A model generated the notes under the pieces. It worked only from the letters and a program-made list of their open reading frames with translations, was not told the origin of the DNA and searched no databases. A DNA stretch of 18,908 bases from an uncultured Chloroflexota bacterium (GTDB lineage: Bacteria > Chloroflexota > Limnocylindria > Limnocylindrales > CSP1-4), in assembly GCA_903924005.1 (NCBI GenBank), contig CAIXZV010000188.1, positions 1 through 18,908 on the forward strand, read 5' to 3'. The translations under genes and the position numbers were made by a program. Positions 13,396-18,908 of this stretch are shown here, piece after piece; within the stretch, counting starts at the first letter, position 1; each line of letters begins with the position of its first letter.

Positions 13396-13959
13396 ATGCG
13401 ACGCAGACTCGTGGTTGCGGCATCGGCGCTCATCGCCGTCGTCGCCCTGGTCGGCCTTCCGGATCCCGTCGGATCGCGGTCGCCGGCACGCCCGGACACT
13501 CTTGGCGCAGCGGCCTTCACCGCGCTCGTGCTGACCGCCACCCCCCTGCCGGAGGCGCCGGCGCCCGCAACCGCAACCGCACTTGACGTAGCGGCCCGCT
13601 CAGCCGGTTTCCTCGACAGCGCCACAGCCCTCGTGGAGGCGGCCTCGGGTCCCGTGCCGCCAACGGGAAGGGCGTCCAACGCGATCCCCTCACAGGACTA
13701 CGGCCGCAAGTGGAAGACCCCGCGTTTCACGCTCACGGGTCAGGCCACCTTCTATGACAACGGCACTACGGCAATGCGGCTCCCGCGCGGCACCACCATC
13801 GTCATCTGCGGCAACGCTGGCTGCATCGAGCGGATTGTGAACGACTACGGCCCCATCAAGAAGATCCGCGTCGTGGACATGTACCGTCCGGACTTCTTCA
13901 AGATCTGCGGCTGCGGCTGGTGGTCGGGCATCACCCTGGTCACAGTGTGGATCTACTAG
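13396..13959 (+). CDS. Secreted RlpA-like double-psi beta-barrel protein
   Basis: A 187-aa exported protein. Residues 1-27 are a signal sequence (MRRRLVVAASALIAVVALVG) and 28-105 a Pro/Ala/Thr-rich low-complexity region. Residues 110-187 form a double-psi beta-barrel (LTGQATFYDNGTTAMRLPRG, IVNDYGPIKKIRVVDMY) with the conserved barrel Asp at 161. RlpA itself is a peptidoglycan lytic enzyme, but here the usual 'DRGP' is DYGP, so enzyme activity is uncertain. Four Cys in the barrel (138, 143, 171, 173) could form disulfides. There is no Shine-Dalgarno; TACCCT lies 8 bases before the ATG at 13396. An expansin-like wall-binding role is an alternative. It appears to be a single-gene unit. Confidence 0.78.
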   Translation: MRRRLVVAASALIAVVALVGLPDPVGSRSPARPDTLGAAAFTALVLTATPLPEAPAPATATALDVAARSAGFLDSATALVEAASGPVPPTGRASNAIPSQDYGRKWKTPRFTLTGQATFYDNGTTAMRLPRGTTIVICGNAGCIERIVNDYGPIKKIRVVDMYRPDFFKICGCGWWSGITLVTVWIY

Positions 13960-13988
13960 CCCGGCGGGCCATCGGCGCGTCCGCGCGG

Positions 13989-13994
13989 TAGACT
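13989..13994 (+). promoter_or_regulatory. pyrR: Possible -10 box of the pyr operon
   Basis: TAGACT fits a -10 element and would start the transcript near 14001, about ten bases before the first PyrR-type hairpin. The -35 region (around 13967-13972) does not match consensus, so this is tentative. Confidence 0.4.
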
Positions 13995-14010
13995 GGACTT
14001 GATTTCCGCG

Positions 14011-14047
14011 CCGGTCCCGTGAGGCCGGGTGGCCCCGTGAGGCCGGG
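14011..14047 (+). promoter_or_regulatory. pyrR: Two tandem PyrR-binding RNA hairpins in the pyr leader
   Basis: CCCGTGAGGCCGGG is repeated exactly at 14016-14029 and 14034-14047. Hairpin 1 pairs CCGGTC (14011-14016) with GGCCGG (14023-14028) around the loop CCGTGA. Hairpin 2 pairs GGCC (14031-14034) with GGCC (14041-14044) around the same loop. The sequence TCCCGTGAGG agrees with the PyrR RNA consensus (UCCNGNGAGG). UMP-bound PyrR should bind here when pyrimidines are plentiful. The second hairpin ends 6 bases before the GGAGG ribosome binding site and no terminator follows, so control of translation is more likely than attenuation, as reported for mycobacterial PyrR. Confidence 0.8.
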
Positions 14048-14055
14048 AAAGGAGG
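14048..14055 (+). promoter_or_regulatory. pyrR: Strong ribosome binding site in the pyr leader
   Basis: AAAGGAGG lies 8 bases before GTG 14064 but 31 bases before the pyrR ATG at 14087. This is the correct distance for the short leader frame and too far for pyrR itself. Confidence 0.8.
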
Positions 14056-14063
14056 ACACGCCC

Positions 14064-14090
14064 GTGCGATCTCGCTGGTGCAGCCGATGA
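14064..14090 (+). CDS. Candidate pyr leader peptide (8 aa)
   Basis: GTG at 14064 begins an 8-codon frame, (M)RSRWCSR, whose TGA stop overlaps the pyrR ATG (ATGA, 14087-14090). It has the best ribosome binding site in the operon. This suggests ribosomes load here and re-initiate at pyrR, so that a PyrR-bound hairpin blocking loading would silence both. The peptide sequence itself need not matter. The alternative is that a base error hides a longer pyrR N-terminus, but pyrR from 14087 already has the normal length. Confidence 0.5.
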   Translation: MRSRWCSR

Positions 14091-14653
14091 GTGGCCGCCG
14101 CATCATGGCCGCAGAGGACGTCCGGCGGGCAGTGACCCGCATTTCCCATGAGATCGTCGAGAAGCACGGCGGTACAGATGGGCTTGCCCTCGTGGGCATC
14201 CAGCGCCGCGGCGTGCCCCTCGCAAAGCGCCTCGCCGACGCCATCGCCGAACACGACGGCGTGATGCTCCCCGTGGGCGCCCTGGACATCACCTTCTACC
14301 GCGACGACCTGTCCCTCGTTGCGCAGCAGCCCATCGTCAAGGGAACCGATATCGGGTTTGACCTCAACGGGTACACGGTGGTGCTGGTGGACGACGTCCT
14401 GTACACGGGGCGCACCATCCGTGCCGCGATGGACGCCCTGATGGACTTTGGGCGGCCGAAGGCGATCCGCCTGGCCGTCATGGTGGACCGCGGGCATCGC
14501 GAGCTCCCCATCCGCGCCGACCACGTGGGCAAGAACGTGCCGACGTCGCGCGAAGAGGTGGTCCACGTGCTTGTCGAGGAGGTTGACGGCGAGGACGGCG
14601 TGGAAATCGCGCGTCTGCCTGACGGGCGCCTGACTGGCGGAGCCGAGTCTTGA
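14087..14653 (+). CDS. pyrR: PyrR, pyrimidine operon RNA-binding regulator / uracil phosphoribosyltransferase
   Basis: A 188-aa PyrR that senses UMP/PRPP, binds the pyr mRNA leader and usually has uracil phosphoribosyltransferase activity. The N-terminus MSGRRIMAAEDVRRAVTRIS and HEIVEKHGG align with the family start. GIQRRGVPLAKRLADAI follows at 38-54, DITFYRDDLS at 67-76, and the PRPP-binding loop VVLVDDVLYTGRTIRAAMDA at 98-117. ATG 14087 is chosen over GTG 14078 because it overlaps the leader-peptide stop. It is the first main gene of the operon and overlaps pyrB by four bases (TTGA). It should repress its own operon through the hairpins at 14011-14047. Confidence 0.96.
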   Translation: MSGRRIMAAEDVRRAVTRISHEIVEKHGGTDGLALVGIQRRGVPLAKRLADAIAEHDGVMLPVGALDITFYRDDLSLVAQQPIVKGTDIGFDLNGYTVVLVDDVLYTGRTIRAAMDALMDFGRPKAIRLAVMVDRGHRELPIRADHVGKNVPTSREEVVHVLVEEVDGEDGVEIARLPDGRLTGGAES

Positions 14654-15678
14654 CGCCCGGGGCCGACCGTCCAGACGGCGTGCTCCCCGCTCCCGCCGCC
14701 GTTCCATCACCAGCCCCGTGGGCGCACCGCCATCTGCTGGACGTTGACACGTTGACGCGCAGCGAGATTGAGCTGGTCATGAAGACCACCGATGAGATGC
14801 GCGACATCTTGACCCGGCCAATCCCCAAGGTGCCGGCCCTGCGCGGGATGGCCGTGACCATCCTGTTCTACGAGGCCTCCACACGGACCCGCGTGTCCTT
14901 CGAGGTGGCGGCGAAGAACCTGTCGGCAGATGTGGTCAACATCACGGCGAGCGCGTCGTCGGTGTCGAAGGGCGAGTCCCTCGTGGACACCATTCGCACC
15001 ATCGAGGCGCTGGGCGCCGACATGATCGTCATGCGCCACTCGGTTTCGGGCGCGCCGTATTTGGCGGCCGAGGTCTTTGGCGGCTCCATCCTCAACGGCG
15101 GCGACGGCTGGCACGCCCATCCATCGCAGGCGCTGCTGGACCTGTTCACGATGCGCTCGCGCCTACCCGGCGGCTCCCTTGAGGGCCGCAAGGTGGTGAT
15201 CCTGGGCGACGTGCTGCACTCGCGGGTGGCGCGGTCCAACCTCTGGACCCTCACCGCGATGGGCGCCGACGTCTGGATCTGCGGCCCGTCCACGCTCTTG
15301 CGGGGGTATGAGGCCTGGGCTGCGCACGGCGCGGCGGGCCGGCGGTTCACGCTGACCTCAGACGTCTCCGCTGCCCTGAAGGACGCCGATGTGCTGATGG
15401 CGCTGCGGATCCAGAAGGAGCGCATGGCGTCTGGGCTGCTCCCGTCGCTGCGCGAGTACGCGGCGCGCTACGGGCTGACGCAAGAGCGCCTTCGGGCGGC
15501 CTCGCCGGACGTGGTGGTGATGCACCCAGGGCCCATGAACGAGGGCGTGGAGATTGCGGCCGACGTGGCTGTGGACCCGCGCTCGGTGATCACCGACCAG
15601 GTGACCAACGGCGTGGCAGTGCGGATGGCGCTGCTCTACCTGCTGGCCGGGACGCATCACGGGAAGGTTGGCGCATGA
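14650..15678 (+). CDS. pyrB: Aspartate carbamoyltransferase catalytic subunit
   Basis: A 342-aa enzyme joining carbamoyl phosphate and aspartate to carbamoyl aspartate, the first committed pyrimidine step. Motifs: the carbamoyl-phosphate loop FYEASTRTRVSFEVA (STRTR at 77-81), SKGES at 106-110, MRHSVSGAP, GDGWHAHPSQALLDLFT at 151-167, HPGPMNEGVEI and DQVTNGVAVRMALLY near the end. The TTG at 14650 overlaps the pyrR stop and has GGAG 7 bases upstream, which supports it. A GTG at 14680 would remove a Pro/Ala-rich extension absent from typical enzymes. No pyrI regulatory subunit is present, so control is expected to be at the RNA level. It overlaps pyrC by four bases. Confidence 0.96.
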   Translation: MTPGADRPDGVLPAPAAVPSPAPWAHRHLLDVDTLTRSEIELVMKTTDEMRDILTRPIPKVPALRGMAVTILFYEASTRTRVSFEVAAKNLSADVVNITASASSVSKGESLVDTIRTIEALGADMIVMRHSVSGAPYLAAEVFGGSILNGGDGWHAHPSQALLDLFTMRSRLPGGSLEGRKVVILGDVLHSRVARSNLWTLTAMGADVWICGPSTLLRGYEAWAAHGAAGRRFTLTSDVSAALKDADVLMALRIQKERMASGLLPSLREYAARYGLTQERLRAASPDVVVMHPGPMNEGVEIAADVAVDPRSVITDQVTNGVAVRMALLYLLAGTHHGKVGA

Positions 15679-17051
15679 GCGCGGCGGTGAAGTACAACGG
15701 GACGCTGCGCGGCTGGGCCGTTGATCCAGCGGCTGGACGTGAAGGCGCGGCCGAAGCCGTCGTGGCTGACGGCGTGCTCACCGCGCTGACGTGGCTTTCG
15801 GGTTCAGACGCCGAGGGTCTTAGCCCGGACGGCGTGCTGATCCTGCCCGGGCTAATGGACATCCACGCGCACTTCCGGGAGCCCGGCAACGAGGATGCCG
15901 AAACGGTGGCGACCGGTCTGGCCGCCGCGGCACACGGCGGGTTCACCACCGTCGCGCTGATGCCAAACACGACGCCCGCCATCGACGAGCCGTCCGTGGT
16001 TGCGCGGATCAGGGCGGCCGCCGCTGCTTCGGGGTCGCCGGTGCGGACGCTGATCCACGGCGCAGTCACTGTTGGCCGCCGCGGGGAGACGCTTGCGGCG
16101 CTGGGCGAACTGGCGGACGCCGGTGTCACCGGGTTCTCGGATGACGGGTCGCCAGTCAAGTCGGCATCGATCATGCGCAACGCGCTCATGTACGCGGGCT
16201 CGCTGGGCTTGCCGATCATCGACCACCCGGAAGACCACACGCTCACGGAGGGCGCGGAGGCGTCTGAGGGCTACGTGGCCACGGTGCTGGGCCTAAAGGG
16301 CTGGCCGATTGCCGCTGAAGTGGGTTCGGTTGCCCGGTCCATCGCCCTGCTGACTGATGTGGTGCGGGATGTCCCGGGTGCGCGGCTCCACCTGACGCAC
16401 GTCTCCACGGCCGCGGCGCTGGACCAGGTGCTGCTTGCCCGGGCCGCCGGGCTGCCGGTCACCTGCGACGTGACGCCGCACCACCTCGGGTTCACGGACG
16501 AGTGGATCGCCGGCGCCCGGCGGTTTGCCTGGGATGCCTCGGGCGACCCGTGGGCGGACGGCGCGCTTGTCGCCGGTCCCTACGACACGTCCCTGCGGGT
16601 GAACCCGCCGCTGCGCTCGCCCGAGGACGCGCTTGCCTGTTGGGCCGCGCTTGCCGATGGCACGGCCACCGCCATCGCCACGGACCACGCGCCGCACACC
16701 GAGGTGGACAAGCACGTGGAGTTTGGCTGGGCCATCAACGGAATCAGCGGGATTGAGACGGCGCTGTCGCTCGTGCTCGCGGGGGTTGCTGCTGGGCAGT
16801 TGCCTTTGGCCACAGCCGTTGCCGCGCTGACCACAGGGCCGGCGTCCGTGCTTGGCGAGCGTTCACCGATTGCCCCCGGGCTGCGCGTGGGCGAGCCCGC
16901 GGACCTCGTTGTGGTGGACGCGGGCGCGTCGTGGACCGTGACCGCCGCCGCGCTGCGCTCAAAGGGCAAGAACTCGCCGCTGCTGGGCCGCGCCGTCCCG
17001 GGCGTCGTCCGCCTGACGCTCGCCAACGGCCGCGTGGCGTACCAGGCGTAA
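15675..17051 (+). CDS. pyrC: Dihydroorotase (type I)
   Basis: A 458-aa zinc amidohydrolase that cyclises carbamoyl aspartate to dihydroorotate. Metal and substrate motifs are complete: PGLMDIHAHFREPG (His64, His66), MPNTTPAID, FSDDG at 154-158, His184 in DHPED where relatives have AHCED, His242 in HLTHVSTA, TPHHL, Asp337 in ATDHAPH, GISGIET and KGKNSPLLG. It is about 25 residues longer than usual, partly from an insertion around DASGDPWADGALVAG (288-302). ATG 15675 overlaps the pyrB stop (ATGA). It is the last visible gene of the operon: carAB, pyrD and pyrF do not follow, and an unrelated oxidoreductase comes next after a 63-base gap. Confidence 0.95.
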   Translation: MSAAVKYNGTLRGWAVDPAAGREGAAEAVVADGVLTALTWLSGSDAEGLSPDGVLILPGLMDIHAHFREPGNEDAETVATGLAAAAHGGFTTVALMPNTTPAIDEPSVVARIRAAAAASGSPVRTLIHGAVTVGRRGETLAALGELADAGVTGFSDDGSPVKSASIMRNALMYAGSLGLPIIDHPEDHTLTEGAEASEGYVATVLGLKGWPIAAEVGSVARSIALLTDVVRDVPGARLHLTHVSTAAALDQVLLARAAGLPVTCDVTPHHLGFTDEWIAGARRFAWDASGDPWADGALVAGPYDTSLRVNPPLRSPEDALACWAALADGTATAIATDHAPHTEVDKHVEFGWAINGISGIETALSLVLAGVAAGQLPLATAVAALTTGPASVLGERSPIAPGLRVGEPADLVVVDAGASWTVTAAALRSKGKNSPLLGRAVPGVVRLTLANGRVAYQA

Positions 17052-17079
17052 CCAGCCGATCTGGCAGGCGCACCGGGTC

Positions 17080-17107
17080 TTGCGCTCGGTCGCGTGAGCG
17101 CTAGGCT
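17080..17107 (+). promoter_or_regulatory. Predicted promoter of the FAD oxidoreductase gene
   Basis: TTGCGC (17080-17085), a 16-base spacer and TAGGCT (17102-17107) are followed after 7 bases by the ATG at 17115. Geometry is identical to the vapB promoter, implying a leaderless mRNA. The spacer holds an inverted repeat, GCGCTC (17082-17087) and GAGCGC (17096-17101), which could be an operator or a weak terminator for the pyr operon. Confidence 0.5.
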
Positions 17108-17114
17108 GACCGGC

Positions 17115-18449
17115 ATGACGAACATTGCCGAGCTCCAGGACGTCGACCAGCGCTCCTACTGGCAGGCCACCATGCCCGCCATCCCGGATCATGCGGGCAA
17201 GCCCCTGCCTGATGCCGTGGACGTGGCGGTGATCGGCGGCGGCTTTGTGGGCCTGGGGGCGGCCAGGCGCGCTGCCGAGAACGGGGCCAGCGTCGTCCTG
17301 CTGGAGGGCGAGACCCTGGGCTGGGGCGGCGCCACGCGTAACGGCGGCATGTGCCACCCGGGGTACAAGCACGGCATCCTGCAGCTGATCGCGGAGCACG
17401 GCGAGGCCAAGGGTCTGGCCATCTACAACGAGTCGCTCGACGGGTTCAACCACACCAAGGCGCTGGCGCTGGAGATCGGCGCGGAGTGGGAGCAGCACGG
17501 CGGTCTGTCGCTGGCCGTGGCGCCATCGCATTTCGCCGGGTTCGCCAAATCGCTTGAGGGCTACAAGCGTGTCGGTATCGATGCGCACATCGTCGATAAG
17601 GCGGACCTGCGCAGCGAGATCGGCACCGATGCCTTTGTGGGTGGCCTGGCCAACGAGATGTACGGCGCGCTGCACCCGGGCAAGCTGATCGGCGGGATGG
17701 TCACGCAGGCCGAAGCCGCGGGTGCTGACCTCCACGAGGGCGTCCGGGCCAACAGGGTGCGCCTCCAGGCGGACGGGCGACGCGTGGTTGAGACCAGCCG
17801 CGGCGCCATCCATGCGCGCGAGGTCATCGTTGGCACAAACGGGTACACGGGCGGCGTGACGCCGTCGCTTCGGCGTCGGCTGATGCCCATCGGCAGCTTC
17901 ATCATTGTCACGGAGCCGCTGCCGGACGAGCTGGCGCATGAGATCAGCCCGCGCCGGCGCATGTTTGCCGACACGAAGAACTTCCTCTTCTACTGGCACC
18001 TCACGGCCGACAACCGAATGCTCTTTGGCGGGCGGGCGTCGATGTGGCCCTCGTCGATCATGCACACGGCCGAGATCCTGCACCGCTCGATGACTGAGCT
18101 ACACCCGCAGCTGCGCGGCATCCGCATCGCGTACGCCTGGGGCGGCAAGGTGGCGTTCACCTATGACCGCATGACGCACGTGGGGCGGGCCGATGGCGTG
18201 GCGTACGCGGTTGGCTGCTGCGGTTCCGGCGTGGCGACGATGCCGCTGCTGGGCGCCAAGGTGGCGGACTGGGTGCTTGGCGCCGGTCCCGCGCCGGAGC
18301 TCGCCGCGCTCTCGTTCCCGCTGGTGCCCGCGCCGTACGAGGGGCGGATGTGGTTCATGCCGCTGGCGGGCGAGTACTGGAAGACGAAGGACCGGCTGGC
18401 GTTCCGCGAGGCGGCCGTCGCCGGAGCCAAGGACAAGCCCGCGGGGTAG
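17115..18449 (+). CDS. FAD-dependent amine oxidoreductase, PuuB/DadA-like
   Basis: A 444-aa flavoprotein of the D-amino-acid oxidase fold. After the N-terminal SYWQATMP box typical of gamma-glutamylputrescine oxidase-like proteins comes the FAD Rossmann motif VDVAVIGGGFVGLGAARRAA (GGGFVG at 41-46). Next is GWGGATRNGGMCHPGY at 69-84, then VIVGTNGYTGG and the C-terminal GCCGSGVATMPLLG flavin loop. The likely reaction is oxidative deamination of an amine or N-substituted amino acid; the exact substrate cannot be read from sequence. ATG 17115 is preferred to GTG 17094, which lies upstream of the -10 box. It has its own promoter and a hairpin terminator 6 bases after the stop. PuuB-like function would fit the polyamine-type importer at the left end, but the genes are far apart. 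Confidence 0.85.
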   Translation: MTNIAELQDVDQRSYWQATMPAIPDHAGKPLPDAVDVAVIGGGFVGLGAARRAAENGASVVLLEGETLGWGGATRNGGMCHPGYKHGILQLIAEHGEAKGLAIYNESLDGFNHTKALALEIGAEWEQHGGLSLAVAPSHFAGFAKSLEGYKRVGIDAHIVDKADLRSEIGTDAFVGGLANEMYGALHPGKLIGGMVTQAEAAGADLHEGVRANRVRLQADGRRVVETSRGAIHAREVIVGTNGYTGGVTPSLRRRLMPIGSFIIVTEPLPDELAHEISPRRRMFADTKNFLFYWHLTADNRMLFGGRASMWPSSIMHTAEILHRSMTELHPQLRGIRIAYAWGGKVAFTYDRMTHVGRADGVAYAVGCCGSGVATMPLLGAKVADWVLGAGPAPELAALSFPLVPAPYEGRMWFMPLAGEYWKTKDRLAFREAAVAGAKDKPAG

Positions 18450-18454
18450 CGCGC

Positions 18455-18475
18455 TTCACCCGTCCCGCGGGTGAA
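18455..18475 (+). terminator. Hairpin terminator after the FAD oxidoreductase gene
   Basis: TTCACCCG (18455-18462), loop TCCCG, CGGGTGAA (18468-18475) form a perfect 8-bp stem 5 bases after the stop codon. There is no strong T-run. Confidence 0.7.
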
Positions 18476-18594
18476 CGGTTTCACGCTGCGACATTTCACC
18501 CTCGTGACGCACGCTTCGTTGCGCCGCCGGCCCCCGCCACGTGACAAGCCGTGCGTGGGAGGGGTGGATCGTTCCGCGACGGAACCGTTCACCC
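18469..18594. repeat. 12-bp inverted repeat flanking 102 bases
   Basis: GGGTGAACGGTT (18469-18480) has an exact inverted partner, AACCGTTCACCC, at 18583-18594. The left arm shares bases with the terminator hairpin. The right arm overlaps a small hairpin, GTTCCG-CGA-CGGAAC (18571-18585). TTCACCC recurs at 18455, 18495 and 18588/9, so related motifs are spread through the gap. Confidence 0.6.
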
Positions 18595-18601
18595 TTCCCA
18601 C

Positions 18602-18640
18602 GGGTGGGCGTGGCGGGTGGGCGTGGCGGGTGGGCGTGGC
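18602..18640. repeat. 13-bp G-rich tandem repeat
   Basis: Three perfect copies of GGGTGGGCGTGGC (18602-18614, 18615-18627, 18628-18640), with a decayed fourth, lie 21 bases past the stop of the minus-strand decarboxylase. Paired GGG runs with short loops could form a G-quadruplex on the plus strand. Confidence 0.85.
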
Positions 18641-18661
18641 GGTAGCGTGGCGGGCCGGCCG

Positions 18662-18908
18662 CTACAGCGCACCCGCCAGGCTCCGGAGCTTTGCCAGCAG
18701 ACGGTCGATATCGGCCTCGGTGGTGAGGTAGTTCACGACGCCGGCTCGCAGATAGGCGCGGCCGTGGAGCGTGGTGGTGGAGAGCCAGCCGTCGCCGTCC
18801 TGCTCAAGCGCTGCGCAGAGACGGTCCTGATGCGCATCGAGCTGGGCGGGGGTCATCGCCTCGGCAGCGGCCTTGCCGCCGGGGAGGTGGCGGAAGCACA
18901 CCACAGAC
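18662..18908 (-). CDS. PLP-dependent amino-acid decarboxylase, C-terminal fragment
   Basis: Only the last ~81 codons are in the window; the frame is open through the right edge, and the apparent Met of this stretch is an internal Val codon. The sequence VCFRHLPGG, then LCAALEQDGDGWLSTTTLHG and RAYLRAGVVNYLTTEADIDR fits the small C-terminal domain of group II decarboxylases (aromatic-L-amino-acid, tyrosine or glutamate type). There the pattern is 'VCFR...', 'G..y.s.t.l.g...LR...vN..tt..did.l'. The lysine that holds PLP lies outside the window. Substrate cannot be told, though amine-producing chemistry would suit the nearby PuuB-like oxidoreductase. It converges on that gene across a repeat-rich 212-base gap. 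Confidence 0.7.
   Translation of the reverse strand, partial: SVVCFRHLPGGKAAAEAMTPAQLDAHQDRLCAALEQDGDGWLSTTTLHGRAYLRAGVVNYLTTEADIDRLLAKLRSLAGAL

Noticed and set aside
13957..13970. Terminator after the RlpA-like gene
   Set aside because: GCCC-GGC-GGGC is only a 4-bp stem, too short to support a call.

Overview
This is high-GC bacterial chromosomal DNA. It has frequent GTG starts plus one TTG start, short ATGA/GTGA/TTGA gene overlaps, several apparently leaderless genes, an ECF sigma/anti-sigma pair and a PyrR-controlled pyrimidine operon. This fits an actinobacterium or a high-GC Chloroflexota member. I lean to the latter from overall style only, and nothing here settles it. I see no phage genes, transposase, CRISPR array, rRNA or tRNA. 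Almost all of the window is ordinary chromosomal genes; the only mobile-type module is one vapBC toxin-antitoxin pair.

Layout, left to right. (1) 1-2543, minus strand: a polyamine-type ABC importer (lipoprotein binding protein, PotB-like permease, PotC-like permease cut by the window edge). It has a structured 5' leader at 2564-2615. (2) 2704-4476, plus: a divergent aldehyde dehydrogenase, then a hairpin terminator. (3) 4670-5356: an unrecognised 228-aa protein. (4) 5388-6061: vapB-vapC behind a near-consensus promoter that predicts a leaderless mRNA. (5) 6085-8118, minus: a large FMN/4Fe-4S/FAD oxidoreductase of the dienoyl-CoA reductase/amine demethylase type. (6) 8328-10099, plus: lipB overlapping a GalT-like HIT-superfamily gene that lacks the usual HPH motif. 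(7) 10250-13078: an ECF sigma factor and its overlapping membrane anti-sigma gene, which is broken by a one-base frameshift in a C6 run. (8) 13079-13395: a gene-free stretch with a 51-bp tandem repeat. (9) 13396-13959: a secreted RlpA-like double-psi beta-barrel protein. (10) 13989-17051: the pyrR-pyrB-pyrC operon with a leader carrying two tandem PyrR-type RNA hairpins, a strong ribosome binding site and a candidate 8-residue leader peptide coupled to pyrR. (11) 17115-18449: a PuuB/DadA-like FAD amine oxidoreductase, followed by a terminator and a repeat-rich gap. (12) 18662-end, minus: the C-terminus of a PLP-dependent amino-acid decarboxylase.

Functional reading: the pyr operon makes dihydroorotate from carbamoyl phosphate, but carAB and the later pyr genes are not adjacent. 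Importer, aldehyde dehydrogenase, OYE-type oxidoreductase, PuuB-like oxidase and amino-acid decarboxylase suggest amine/polyamine metabolism, though they are not one operon. The most rewarding items are the pyr leader, the leaderless vapBC promoter, the frameshifted anti-sigma gene and the 51-bp repeat. I did not find a convincing new multi-gene system.
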